64,000 nucleotides of DNA from Gammaproteobacteria bacterium UBA3067 (GTDB lineage: Bacteria; Pseudomonadota; Gammaproteobacteria; Pseudomonadales; UBA3067): NCBI GenBank assembly GCA_002366835.1, contig DFBZ01000038.1:23963-87962 (forward strand), given 5' to 3'. This document shows positions 35,012 to 43,557 of the stretch, in pieces; the first letter of the stretch is position 1; the number at the start of each line of letters is the position of its first letter. The notes beneath the pieces are model-generated. The model did not search any database. It was not told where the DNA came from and saw nothing but the letters and a program-made list of their open reading frames with translations. The position numbers and the translations under genes were made by a program.

Positions 35012-36739
35012 TTAGCTTGCCTCGCTCAAGCCAGTGAGGAGTGGAGAAGAGGCGTTGCTTAGATTGTTTATGGTTATGATGGTTTCTGGCCCTGCCAAGC
35101 CGTCGGCTTTTAGTCCGCTCTCTTTCTGGAAGAGCTTAATTTGTTTTTCGATAGGGGCTATATAAATCGGCAAATTCGTTTCAGGCGTGCTGGCAGCAAT
35201 ATTCAGTTGATCTCTAAACCATTGAATGGATTGGGCTGAGCTTTGGGCGCTGATAGCCTTTGAGTATCGAAATGGCGGCCGCCATAAAAGCTCAAATTGC
35301 CCCGTCCATAGAGAGTTTAATTCATCAAGGCTAGTCATTTGCTGCTCACCTGCTACAAGCAGCTCTGCTTTCTCATCCAAAACCTTAGTGATGGTTGCAA
35401 AATACTTCTGTCCGCTGTTATTTACCAGTTCGAGAACGGCAGGGCGGTTAAGCCTTATGAGACTTTCAAGTGAGCGCTGGCCTTGCAAACACCGTAAAGC
35501 ATGGCTTTCAGCAACGGCACAAAAATCATCTCCGTATGCGAAGCTGCTTTCTATATTCCAGCGAGCGAAAAGTGTTTGGCGCGCCTGAAGTCTGTGCTCC
35601 TTAAGCCCAAGGGCTTTCGTTTTTACAGTAAGTGCCTGGGGAATATCTTTGGTTAAGCTCTTGGTTGTAGCGTTGCCTTGGCCTTGATTGAACCTTGTTT
35701 CGTAGCTTGATAGAGGTTTTTGAGTCGAGCCGGTGCTTGTTGGTGCTGAATAGGGGCTTTTTTGGGCGATTACTTGCCCCTCGTCTGGTGGCGTTGTGAG
35801 TAAATAACTTTGAATTGTGGGCGAAAGCAAATACAGGCTTAAAGCTACTATCAGGGAAGCAAACGCTGTCGCTGCGAACGTTCGGGTTTTGAAAGCGGAT
35901 GAAGCTGAGCGTGAAGGGGGTGTGGCGTCGAGAATCTCGGCGGCGGCTGATTGAATTTCTTTTTTGCTGACCTGGCTTTGCGTGTGAACGTAGGTTGCCA
36001 GTAATGCACGGTCTGACACCGTATTAATAAGCCGAGGAACCCCTCTGGTTAACTTATGAAGGGTTTTGATGGCGCTTTTGTTAAACAGTGGTCGTTTAGA
36101 GCCGCCCGCAACATAAACGCGATGGTTTAGGTAATTTTCCACTTCGCTTAGGGATAGAGGGCCAATATGGAAGCGGGCAGTAATGCGTTGTGCTAACTGT
36201 TCAAGCTCTGGTTTTTGGAATACCTCGCGCAGCTCTGGTTGGCCAATTAAAATGATCTGCAGTAATTTCTTTGAATTTGTCTCAAGGTTGGTGAGAAGCC
36301 GAATCTGCTCAAGCACATCGATACTGAGGTTTTGTGCTTCATCGATAATTAATACGCTATGTCGGTTACGGCGATGTTGGTCTAGCAAGTGCCCATTTAT
36401 CTTATCAATTACTTGCTTGATGCTTAGGCTGTTGTCTTCTGGGTTTAGCGGTACTTTAAACTCGTCGCAGATGCTTAAAAGTAATTCCAGTGCAGAAAGC
36501 TTCGGGTTAAAAATATAAGCAACTTCAACATAATCGGGGATTTGCTCTAGAAGACTACGGCACAGGGTGGTTTTGCCAGTTCCGATATCGCCTGTTAATA
36601 AGACAAAGCCCTCTCCCTCCTGGATGCCGTATAGCAGATGAGCAAGCGCATCTTGGTGCTGTTCGCTCATGTAGAGATATCGAGGATTAGGAGCGATGGA
36701 AAAGGGTTTTTCCTTGAGGCCGAAATAGTCGGTATACAT
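35012..36739 (-). CDS. gspA: General secretion ATPase GspA/ExeA
   Basis: A 575-residue inner-membrane ATPase. The cytoplasmic AAA domain begins MYTDYFGLKEKPFSIAPNPRYLYMSEQH and carries Walker A TGDIGTGKTT (about 49-58) and Walker B VLIIDEAQN (about 129-137). A single membrane helix lies at about 286-306, and the periplasmic part ends with a peptidoglycan-binding domain (IKLFQKESGLKADGLAGPETI). ExeA with ExeB remodels peptidoglycan to let the secretin ExeD/GspD assemble. It is the upstream gene of a gspA-gspB operon. Confidence 0.94.
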   Translation of the reverse strand: MYTDYFGLKEKPFSIAPNPRYLYMSEQHQDALAHLLYGIQEGEGFVLLTGDIGTGKTTLCRSLLEQIPDYVEVAYIFNPKLSALELLLSICDEFKVPLNPEDNSLSIKQVIDKINGHLLDQHRRNRHSVLIIDEAQNLSIDVLEQIRLLTNLETNSKKLLQIILIGQPELREVFQKPELEQLAQRITARFHIGPLSLSEVENYLNHRVYVAGGSKRPLFNKSAIKTLHKLTRGVPRLINTVSDRALLATYVHTQSQVSKKEIQSAAAEILDATPPSRSASSAFKTRTFAATAFASLIVALSLYLLSPTIQSYLLTTPPDEGQVIAQKSPYSAPTSTGSTQKPLSSYETRFNQGQGNATTKSLTKDIPQALTVKTKALGLKEHRLQARQTLFARWNIESSFAYGDDFCAVAESHALRCLQGQRSLESLIRLNRPAVLELVNNSGQKYFATITKVLDEKAELLVAGEQQMTSLDELNSLWTGQFELLWRPPFRYSKAISAQSSAQSIQWFRDQLNIAASTPETNLPIYIAPIEKQIKLFQKESGLKADGLAGPETIITINNLSNASSPLLTGLSEAS

Positions 36740-37082
36740 AGCTTGTGATCAACTAATCAGAGGGATAAGCAGGGTCGATGCGTTGATTTTACAGGATGGT
36801 GATGGGGTCGCAAGCCTTATGGGAAGCAAAACAAATGACAGCCGACTGGTGAGCCTGTGGAATATTGCTATAATTATTTCCGTTAGTACCGGCTTTGCTG
36901 ATGGCGGTGGAGAGCATGGGTGCCTTTGATGGCCGGTTTGCTAAAAAAATATTTTAAGACAATGCCATTTTAAGCCGGTTTATAAGGGCTGGTTTCGCGC
37001 AAGAGTATGAATAGGAACTGGAGATGTTTGTGTGTAGAATGTCCGCCAGAAGAGCCGCAGGTACTATGGATACTGGTATACG
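36740..37082. other. Intergenic region between gspA and minC
   Basis: A 343-base divergent intergenic region. A TATAAT hexamer near 36868 (in GCTATAATTATT) could serve a plus-strand promoter for the min operon; no convincing -35 is seen. No gene, repeat or known RNA is visible. Confidence 0.4.
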
Positions 37083-37850
37083 ATGACTGTAAAAAGTAAT
37101 AACTACGCACCCGACAAAACCTTTCAATTAAAGGGAAGTATGGTGACGGTGATGGTGATGGAGATCTTACAGAGTGATTTAAGAGGCTTTGCCACCGAGC
37201 TGAACGAAAAAGTAAGCACTGCCCCAGAGTTTTTTCAGGACACCTCTCTAGTTTTCAACTTGGAGAAACTGGAAGAGCAAGCCGAAATAGACTTTACCTC
37301 CTTAATAGAAGCTTGTCGTGCGAATGGCTTATTTCCTTTTGCCGTAAAAGGCGGCAGTGATCAGCAATTAGTTGCCGCCCGTTCGGCAGGATTAGTGCCT
37401 GTTTCTGGTGGGAAGTCTCGTGAGGAGTCAATTGATAAGCCAGTTGATAAGCCAAGGCCTAAATCCGAACCCGTTGAAGAAAATCCGACTGAAGAATTGC
37501 CATCGCAACTGAGCCCAGCGAAGCAGCCAACAAAAATGGTGACTCAGCCAGTTCGCTCAGGTCAGCAGGTTTATGCTAAAGGCGGTGATTTGATTGTGCT
37601 TTCTTCCGTAAGCGAGGGTGCTGAAATCCTTGCGGATGGAAATATTCATGTCTACGGCGCTCTTCGAGGTAGAGCCCTGGCAGGTGTTCAGGGTGATGAA
37701 AGCGCGAGAATTTTCTGTAGTTACCTAGATGCTTCTTTGGTTTCGATAACGGGTGTCTACTTATTAAATGACAATATAGAAAAAAGCCTTTTAGGTAAAA
37801 ACGTACAAATTTCTCTTAATGAAGAGCAGCTTGAAATAAAGGCACTTTAA
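37083..37850 (+). CDS. minC: Septum site-determining protein MinC
   Basis: A 255-residue cell-division inhibitor that prevents FtsZ assembly away from midcell when bound to MinD. The N-terminal domain (about 1-110) starts FQLKGSMVTVMVMEILQ, a Pro/Glu-rich linker (about 115-160) follows, and the C-terminal beta-helix (about 160-255) carries GGDLIVLSSVSEGAEILADG and HVYGALRGRALAGVQGDESARIFC, the MinD-interacting signature. First gene of minCDE. Confidence 0.96.
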   Translation: MTVKSNNYAPDKTFQLKGSMVTVMVMEILQSDLRGFATELNEKVSTAPEFFQDTSLVFNLEKLEEQAEIDFTSLIEACRANGLFPFAVKGGSDQQLVAARSAGLVPVSGGKSREESIDKPVDKPRPKSEPVEENPTEELPSQLSPAKQPTKMVTQPVRSGQQVYAKGGDLIVLSSVSEGAEILADGNIHVYGALRGRALAGVQGDESARIFCSYLDASLVSITGVYLLNDNIEKSLLGKNVQISLNEEQLEIKAL

Positions 37851-37915
37851 TACGCTGTCAATTATTGATGGGGTAATACAAAGTTTCAGTGTGGTAAAAA
37901 AAGGAAATTGAAGGA

Positions 37916-38725
37916 ATGGCTAAAATCATCGTAGTAACATCAGGGAAGGGCGGGGTAGGTAAAACAACTACCAGCGCGGCAATTGCCACAGGGCTTGCGC
38001 AGCGAGGTTTAAAAACCGTTGTCATTGATTTTGATGTTGGGTTGCGAAACCTGGATCTGATTCTTGGTTGTGAGCGGCGAGTGGTATATGACTTTGTGAA
38101 TGTTATCGCTGGTGAGGCGTCTCTTAACCAGGCTTTGATAAAAGATAAGCGCGTCGAGGACTTGTATATACTTCCTGCGTCTCAGACCCGTGATAAAGAC
38201 GCTCTCACCATGGAGGGCGTGGGCAAGGTACTTGAAGAACTAGGGAAGACGTTTGACTATATCGTTTGTGATTCTCCTGCTGGTATAGAGAAGGGTGCCC
38301 AAATGGCACTCTATTTTGCGGATACCGCCATTGTTGTAACAAACCCCGAGGTTTCCTCTGTTCGTGACTCTGATCGAATTTTGGGAATTTTGCAAAGCAA
38401 ATCAAAGCGCGCCGAAGAGGGGAAAGCGCCAGTTGAAGAGCATTTGCTTTTGACTCGCTATAACCCTGACCGAGTTGAAAAAGGAGAAATGTTAAGCGTT
38501 GAAGACGTTACGGATATTCTTGCTATCCCGCTTGTTGGTGTAATTCCTGAGTCCAAGTCAGTTCTTTCGTCCTCTAATCAGGGTGTGCCAGTAATTCTGG
38601 ATCAAGAGAGCAGAGCTGGAAAGGCCTATGCGGATGTGGTTTGTCGCTTTCTAGGTGAAGAGGTCGATCATCGCTTTATAGAACCTGAAAAAAAGGGATT
38701 ATTTAAACGGGTATTTGGGAGGTAG
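37916..38725 (+). CDS. minD: Septum site-determining ATPase MinD
   Basis: A 269-residue membrane-binding ATPase that recruits MinC and is displaced by MinE, oscillating between poles. The deviant Walker A KGGVGKTT is at residues 11-18, followed by GLRNLDLILGCERRVVYDFVNV and SPAGIEKGA. The C-terminus KKGLFKRVFGR is the amphipathic membrane-targeting helix. It lies 65 bases after minC and 5 before minE. Confidence 0.98.
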   Translation: MAKIIVVTSGKGGVGKTTTSAAIATGLAQRGLKTVVIDFDVGLRNLDLILGCERRVVYDFVNVIAGEASLNQALIKDKRVEDLYILPASQTRDKDALTMEGVGKVLEELGKTFDYIVCDSPAGIEKGAQMALYFADTAIVVTNPEVSSVRDSDRILGILQSKSKRAEEGKAPVEEHLLLTRYNPDRVEKGEMLSVEDVTDILAIPLVGVIPESKSVLSSSNQGVPVILDQESRAGKAYADVVCRFLGEEVDHRFIEPEKKGLFKRVFGR

Positions 38726-38730
38726 AAGCA

Positions 38731-39000
38731 ATGGGAATTCTTAATTTTTTTAGAAAACAGGAAAAAGCCAGCGCTGCGACAGCCAAAGAACGATTGCAAA
38801 TAGTTGTCGCTCATGAGCGCTCAAAGCGGGATGAAGATGATTTCTTACCTAAAATGCGGAAGGAGATCCTGGAAGTTATTGCGAAGTATGTACAAGTAGA
38901 TATGGACGATGTGTCTGTATCGCTGGATCAGTCGGATTCAAGCTGTTCCATTTTGGAGCTTAATGTCACTCTTCCTTCAGTTGAGGAGCAAGAGGCTTAA
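38731..39000 (+). CDS. minE: Cell-division topological specificity factor MinE
   Basis: An 89-residue protein beginning MGILNFFRKQ (membrane-binding helix), then ATAKERLQIVVAHERSKR (the MinD-contact helix) and a topological-specificity domain with MRKEILEVIAKYVQVD. It stimulates MinD ATPase and restricts MinC to the poles. Last gene of the min operon. Confidence 0.97.
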   Translation: MGILNFFRKQEKASAATAKERLQIVVAHERSKRDEDDFLPKMRKEILEVIAKYVQVDMDDVSVSLDQSDSSCSILELNVTLPSVEEQEA

Positions 39001-39030
39001 TTAAAGAATACTCATAGCCGCATTAAATAG

Positions 39031-39085
39031 ACCTGCCATTTCATTGGTTTTGTAAATTATCGAAGTGGCAGGTACTTAATCTTTT
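39031..39085 (+). terminator. Terminator-like hairpin after minE
   Basis: A 12-bp stem, ACCTGCCATTTC / GAAGTGGCAGGT (one T-G wobble), with a 19-base loop lies 30 bases after minE and is followed by ACTTAATCTTTTT. Confidence 0.6.
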
Positions 39086-39228
39086 TGATTTAAAGTTGTT
39101 TTAACGGCTTCGTGCTTAGTTGCAAGCCTTTGCAGATAGGCATGATTTTAAGAAGTTATCTTTGGCGGGGTGCTGAGCGTATAAGCCAGGGAGGCTTACA
39201 AACTTCGAACGAAAAAGACTAAAAAATA

Positions 39229-39305
39229 TGGTAGCTACGGGTAGATTCGAACTACCGACCCCAACATTATGAGTGTTGTGCTCTAACCAACTGAGCTACG
39301 TAGCC
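39229..39305 (-). tRNA. tRNA-Met (anticodon CAT, elongator type)
   Basis: Reading the minus strand, the 77-base sequence starts GGCTACGTAGCTCAGTTGG, has the anticodon loop CTCATAA (anticodon CAT), a T-arm GGTTCGAAT-type loop (GTAGTTCGAATCTAC) and ends with an encoded CCA. The pairing of acceptor GGCTACG with CGTAGCT leaves a G-U first pair. It resembles elongator tRNA-Met and lacks the C1-A72 mismatch of initiator tRNA. tRNA-Ile2 (CAU modified) cannot be fully excluded, but the body matches the Met type. Confidence 0.92.
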
Positions 39306-39429
39306 AAAAGAGTGGAGCGGATTATCCACGTCCTCTCCCCAGCTGTCAACATCTCAGTTTAGATTCAATGAAAAATCATGTGTTTGCCGGCTGTTCTCGC
39401 GCAGAAAATGTTTAAATCGACTGCACTAC

Positions 39430-40446
39430 TTATTTTGTGGCTTCCACGGGGAGTGACCAGATACTGCGTCTTGTCGGTTTGGATCCACTGGTTTCTGGTT
39501 CGTTCTTTTTGCTATCGTCAATAGTCTTAGCGGTGTTTTGAGTGTTAATGGTTTTTTCTTCGCTGGGCAGCGGCATCGTTTCCGAGGGCGTAACGCTTTT
39601 TAAAGGAGGCCCATCGGCTTGAGAGGCGCCTGAATCAACGCTGGCAGTATCTGGTTCGATGGGTTGCTTGGCTTTATCACCCAGCGTCATATTTTTAATT
39701 TTCGACAGCTGATATCCCATACGTTTAAAAATTACTGCGCTGCGATAAAAATAATCTTCCAATGCTTTGTGAGTTGATGCCTTATAGGCATCTAAGACCT
39801 GAGCGCTTGTAGGCGCCCCGTTGGGGAGGGGGCGGCCCGAAAAAGCCTCACCGAAGTGTTTTGTGTTGAGAATCATCTGCCCTTGGCTGTCAACAACGGC
39901 AAGGTTTAGAAATACGCTTGGTGTGCTTCGCTCTTTCTTAAGTTTGCTCAATAGGCCCTTTTTGCGCGGGCCAGTATTAATGCCCATCATTACAATGGCG
40001 TCCACATCTAGTTGTCGACACAATTCTTTAATGTAGTCTTGGGTGGCAGGGGTGGGGCTGATGCCTGACGAAAGTGCGTATACGGTTGACGCAGGTAGTA
40101 AGGACACACCATGAAGGCCTTTATCCCTTTCGTTATCAATACCCTTGATCTGTCTACGCCGAATATCCGTATCTGCTTGCCAATGGAGCTGCGTTTCTAT
40201 TTGCTTTTGTAGTTGTGTGTAAGCGAATTCAAGGAGGGCTTGGCTGTTAAAATGAGGAGGGCGATGGCTTGAGTGTACTTGGTCCGTAGTATCGTTCTTT
40301 GGTGGGACATTTCCCGATGGATTTAGCAACATGCTGACGATTGCTACTTTTTCAATCTCATCAAGGCCAGATGTTTTTTGAAAAAAGGCGGAGCAGCCTC
40401 CCAAGATAAGAATGCTCAGTAATACAGCGAATTGCCACGATTTCAT
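39430..40446 (-). CDS. Lipoprotein, unknown function
   Basis: A 338-residue protein with a lipoprotein signal (MKSWQFAVLLSILILGGCSAF; lipobox LGGC, lipidated Cys at about 18), so it sits in the inner face of an envelope membrane, most likely the outer membrane. The middle has a segment (DYIKELCRQLDVDAIVMMGINTG and SVFLNLAVVDSQGQMILNT) like a small Rossmann-type or CsgG-like domain. The C-terminal ~90 residues are Ser/Thr/Glu-rich and probably disordered. ATG 40446 with AAGGGACTG upstream is preferred over an in-frame TTG 15 bases earlier. Confidence 0.7.
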   Translation of the reverse strand: MKSWQFAVLLSILILGGCSAFFQKTSGLDEIEKVAIVSMLLNPSGNVPPKNDTTDQVHSSHRPPHFNSQALLEFAYTQLQKQIETQLHWQADTDIRRRQIKGIDNERDKGLHGVSLLPASTVYALSSGISPTPATQDYIKELCRQLDVDAIVMMGINTGPRKKGLLSKLKKERSTPSVFLNLAVVDSQGQMILNTKHFGEAFSGRPLPNGAPTSAQVLDAYKASTHKALEDYFYRSAVIFKRMGYQLSKIKNMTLGDKAKQPIEPDTASVDSGASQADGPPLKSVTPSETMPLPSEEKTINTQNTAKTIDDSKKNEPETSGSKPTRRSIWSLPVEATK

Positions 40447-40599
40447 CAGTCCCTTCTCCAAATATTTTCCTATTTGCTTGTTGGTTATTATAGTCAGGAC
40501 GGTCAGTACCGTTTGCAGGATTAGTGGCTCGAATACTTATTTTCTCCTCTAGTGAATATTTAATATCTACTAAAGCTATAAGCGGCAAGGTATTTATAG

Positions 40600-40951
40600 G
40601 TGAAAAACCTTAAAGCTTTTCACTATCTTGACGCATCCGATTCAGAGCTGATAGCGCCCCCGGTAAGGATTGTTCCAGCGTAATTATTGAAAACCTGCAA
40701 GGCCGTGCGACTCGTCAGAAGCTTGTGGAGAGGATGATGGAGAGACCGAAACACCTCCCCTGAAGAAGAAAGAGGCAGCTAGCCTCTCGTTACACGATCT
40801 GCTTGAGAGTGCGACCATTGACACAATTAATGCTGAGCAAATGCTGGACTCAGCGGATGCTTTGTTGTCTGCAAGACAAAATTTGATTGATCAGTACTAT
40901 CGTGATGGGGATCTGGGCTCGCTGCTGGAGTCATTGGAGAAAGCAGGATAA
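40600..40951 (+). pseudogene. Apparent frameshifted coding remnant, unknown protein
   Basis: Two protein-like segments in different frames lie in a gap otherwise without genes. A GTG at 40600 with AAGG nine bases upstream gives VKNLKAFHYLDASDSELIAP and reaches a stop at 40681. From about 40691, in the next frame, 86 codons run to a stop at 40951 and read like real protein (KKKEAASLSLHDLLESAT and NLIDQYYRDGDLGSLLESLEKAG). Joining them needs a shift of one or two bases around 40681-40690. It may be a decayed gene, a programmed shift or a sequencing error. No family is recognised. Confidence 0.4.
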
Positions 40952-40955
40952 ATAC

Positions 40956-41042
40956 ATGGAAGCGCTTATGTCGGCTTTATCGCTATCTCGTGTTTCCAGT
41001 GAGGGGCAGATTAAAGGAGAGTTTATCGATATAACGGCCTGA
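40956..41042 (+). CDS. Possible 28-residue peptide after the frameshifted remnant
   Basis: A short frame MEALMSALSLSRVSSEGQIK ending DITA starts five bases after the previous stop. It has no strong Shine-Dalgarno and no known family. It is listed only because it abuts the remnant on the same strand and lies in a region with coding character. Confidence 0.2.
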   Translation: MEALMSALSLSRVSSEGQIKGEFIDITA

Positions 41043-41086
41043 TATTTATAAAATTATGTAGCGGTCTTGCAATAAGGTTGAAGTGT

Positions 41087-41752
41087 TTACTGCTCAAGAA
41101 AATCAAGAAACTCGGCAATCCACTCTATGGCATCAACAATATTTTCATCGTGGGACCGAATGCTGCTCTCAGAGGGAATAAAATTGTGCCCTGCATTTTC
41201 TAGCCAGTGCAAAGTGGTAGTGTGAGAAAAAATCGAATCATCAACCTTAGTAGAGGGCCCCAAAGGGTCATCACTGCCTTGAATAATCATCGTGGGGGTG
41301 TTCATGGTTTTTAAATGGCTCTGATCAAGAATGAGATCGGGGTCTGGTGATACAAAGGGAAAGTCCATTCCAATGACGCCACGTACACCCAGTTGGTCGG
41401 CCACACGTGTAGCGGCAAATGCGGCAATAGATTTCCCACCAATCACCAACTTTTCTGGTGAACCAATCTCCGACACCACCTTTTTCCAGTGTGATTCCAA
41501 AGACTCTGTGTTTTCGATATAGACTGGGGCGTCATGCAGCCTGCCTTCCACCATAAACGGGAACTCAAAGCGGATCACCTTAAACCCATGAGCGGCCAGG
41601 TCATCTGTGACTTTCTCCATAAGAGGGCTGTTGACACGTGAATGTAGGCCATGGGAAAGCACAAGGCTTAGGCCTTCATTGTTAATACCGTTGATCAAAT
41701 ATGTTGTACTATGTATCAAAGTTAAGCCCTGTTTTTTATGGCTGTATAACAC
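41087..41752 (-). CDS. Alpha/beta hydrolase, KANL3/Tex30-like
   Basis: A 221-residue alpha/beta-fold protein of the dienelactone-hydrolase-like KANL3/Tex30 group. Segments: LVLSHGLHSRVNSPLMEKV (strand-loop after the first strand), VIRFEFPF, the nucleophile elbow region IGGKSIAAFAA, PTMIIQGSDDPLG (acid) and ENAGHNFIPS (His). The elbow reads G-K-S-I-A, lacking the usual second Gly, though small Ala may replace it. It starts with GTG at 41752. Its substrate is unknown. It is divergent from the acyltransferase downstream. Confidence 0.8.
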   Translation of the reverse strand: MLYSHKKQGLTLIHSTTYLINGINNEGLSLVLSHGLHSRVNSPLMEKVTDDLAAHGFKVIRFEFPFMVEGRLHDAPVYIENTESLESHWKKVVSEIGSPEKLVIGGKSIAAFAATRVADQLGVRGVIGMDFPFVSPDPDLILDQSHLKTMNTPTMIIQGSDDPLGPSTKVDDSIFSHTTTLHWLENAGHNFIPSESSIRSHDENIVDAIEWIAEFLDFLEQ

Positions 41753-41834
41753 TTAATGGTAGCGTTAAATTAATGCGTTGATGTGCTCAATTTGCTTATC
41801 AAATCTTATTATGGGCCTATAGCGAGGATTTCTG

Positions 41835-42740
41835 TTGGAAAAAAATCAAATTAAAGCCACTCTCTCCATTTTTTTTATCAAGCTAAGCGCAAAACTATCT
41901 CTTCCTGTTGCGCAACGTCTTGGGGGCGCGCTGGGCTGGTTGGTGGCGCAGCTGCCTGTCGAGATTACTAATGTGACACAGAAAAACATTGAACTGTGTT
42001 TCCCTGAGCTGCCTGCACCGGCTCAGCGTAAGCTTGTGGTGGAGTCGCTTATGCATACGGGTTATTTAATGATGGAAATTGGTTCTGCATGGTATAAATC
42101 TTTGGAAGAGAATTTGGGTCTCGTTGCCAAGGTTACTGGGCAGTCAATCATGGATAAGGCGGCTGCTAAAGGTTGTGGAGTCATCGTAATTGCTCCGCAT
42201 CTTGGTAACTGGGAGTGGTTAAATTGGTATACTTCGCAACGTCACCCTGGCGTAATGGTATACAGCCCCCCCAAGCACGAACAATTTGACGCTGTTTTAC
42301 GGCAAAGCCGCGAGATCGGAGGAGGGCAGCTCGCACCGGCCAATGCCGCTGGTGTTAAGATGGTGTACAAACATTTAAAGCAAGGGGGAGTGGTTTACAT
42401 ATTACCTGACCAAGTTCCCGGAAAAGAAGGGGGAGTCGTGGCCTCTTTTTTTGGCATCCCCGCATTTTCTATGACTTTGGTTTCTCGCTTGGCAAGAAAA
42501 ACTGGAGCGAGTGTTGTCGCTGTTTACGGAAAGCGCCTGCCTGCACACAGAGGGTTTGAGGTGGTTTATATCGACGCCGACGAAAGAATCTATAGTAAAG
42601 ATATTCAGCTTTCTGTAGCAGGGCTGAATGCCACGGTAGAGGCCTGCGTCCGTGATGCGCCGGAACAATACCAATGGAGCTATAAGCGGTTTAAGCGTTG
42701 CCCGCAGCTTGGTTTAAATATATATAACGGGCACCTCTAA
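41835..42740 (+). CDS. Lysophospholipid / lipid A acyltransferase (HtrB/LpxL family)
   Basis: A 301-residue inner-membrane acyltransferase of the LpxL/HtrB (LPLAT) family, which adds secondary acyl chains to lipid A or related lipids. The catalytic HX4E motif is HLGNWE with His122 and Glu127; other segments are VTQKNIELCFPEL and VYILPDQVPGKEGGVVASFFG. The N-terminal hydrophobic stretch likely docks it in the membrane. The start is TTG with GAGGA six bases upstream. Whether it is LpxL, LpxM or an ornithine-lipid type cannot be decided. Confidence 0.88.
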   Translation: MEKNQIKATLSIFFIKLSAKLSLPVAQRLGGALGWLVAQLPVEITNVTQKNIELCFPELPAPAQRKLVVESLMHTGYLMMEIGSAWYKSLEENLGLVAKVTGQSIMDKAAAKGCGVIVIAPHLGNWEWLNWYTSQRHPGVMVYSPPKHEQFDAVLRQSREIGGGQLAPANAAGVKMVYKHLKQGGVVYILPDQVPGKEGGVVASFFGIPAFSMTLVSRLARKTGASVVAVYGKRLPAHRGFEVVYIDADERIYSKDIQLSVAGLNATVEACVRDAPEQYQWSYKRFKRCPQLGLNIYNGHL

Positions 42741-42914
42741 ATTGCCTTTTTACCCGATAGCGGCGTCAGCTCCGCACTCAACTCCTCATGTAGCCCTTGT
42801 ACACTCGGCTTTGGCTTTCTGCTTCTCTCTACCTTCTCCATCCATGGAGTCGTGCGGGTTTCCGTGCGGTGCTTCTTTGCTCTCGAATAAAAATTCTGAT
42901 TTTTAGAGATGCCC
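42738..42914 (-). repeat. Dispersed intergenic repeat, copy 2 (inverted)
   Basis: On the minus strand this matches 18043-18173: GCATCTCTAAAAATCAG, TTTTTATTCGAGAGCAA, CTACATGAGGAGTTGAGTG, GAGCTGACGCCGCTATCGGG, in the same order. It carries about 45 extra bases in the middle compared with copy 1. It follows the acyltransferase stop directly. The remaining DNA to 43192 shows no gene. Confidence 0.75.
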
Positions 42915-43192
42915 TAACGCTAACCAGCCTGAGCGCTTTTGCTTGGGTTGCCTCTGATTAATTTCGGAGAAACTTATCTTTATTCACACTATCCAGATCA
43001 CTCTGCATGAATCCTTAATAAATATGCGCCTATCTAAAAGAAACATAATTTTATTTTTTTGAATATTAGTGTGGAGCACTTACTTTTCAGCGTCTATTCT
43101 TTTATTAGCCAGCAGAACAGTGTGTTTTGGTGTCTGTTTGGCTTGGAGCAGTTTTATAATTTTCTGATTGCTGAATAACTGAGAGATACGCA

Positions 43193-43498
43193 ATGCCCAT
43201 AAGCGCAGAAACAAGTAACGATGGTAAAAGTGTCACTATCGCCATTTCCGGACAATTTGATTTTAATGTTGTTCAGGAGTTTAGAAACACTTACATGAAT
43301 ATCGATACAGGGCAATCACATGTTGTTCTGGATATGCGGGAAGCTGAGTATATGGATAGCTCTGCATTAGGTATGTTGTTAAACATGAAGAAACACCTTG
43401 GCGTGGGGGATAACAGTATCCGGATTGTTAATTGCCGCCCGCAAGTTAAAAAAATTCTGGATATTTCTCGTTTCGATAAAAAATTTCAGATCGATTAA
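43193..43498 (+). CDS. STAS-domain anti-sigma factor antagonist
   Basis: A 101-residue single STAS domain, like RsbV/SpoIIAA. It has the phosphorylation loop MDSSALGMLLNMKKH (Ser56/Ser57 candidates) after VVLDMREAEY, and the C-terminal NCRPQVKKILDISRFDKKFQ. In partner switching, the unphosphorylated STAS protein sequesters an anti-sigma or kinase partner. It lies 59 bases upstream of a REC-PP2C-HATPase gene on the same strand, which is likely its phosphatase and kinase. Confidence 0.93.
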   Translation: MPISAETSNDGKSVTIAISGQFDFNVVQEFRNTYMNIDTGQSHVVLDMREAEYMDSSALGMLLNMKKHLGVGDNSIRIVNCRPQVKKILDISRFDKKFQID

Positions 43499-43557
43499 AC
43501 ACTTTGATTCAAACAACAAGAACAACTGAATAGTATTTAAGCTAAGAAGGATGTGTG

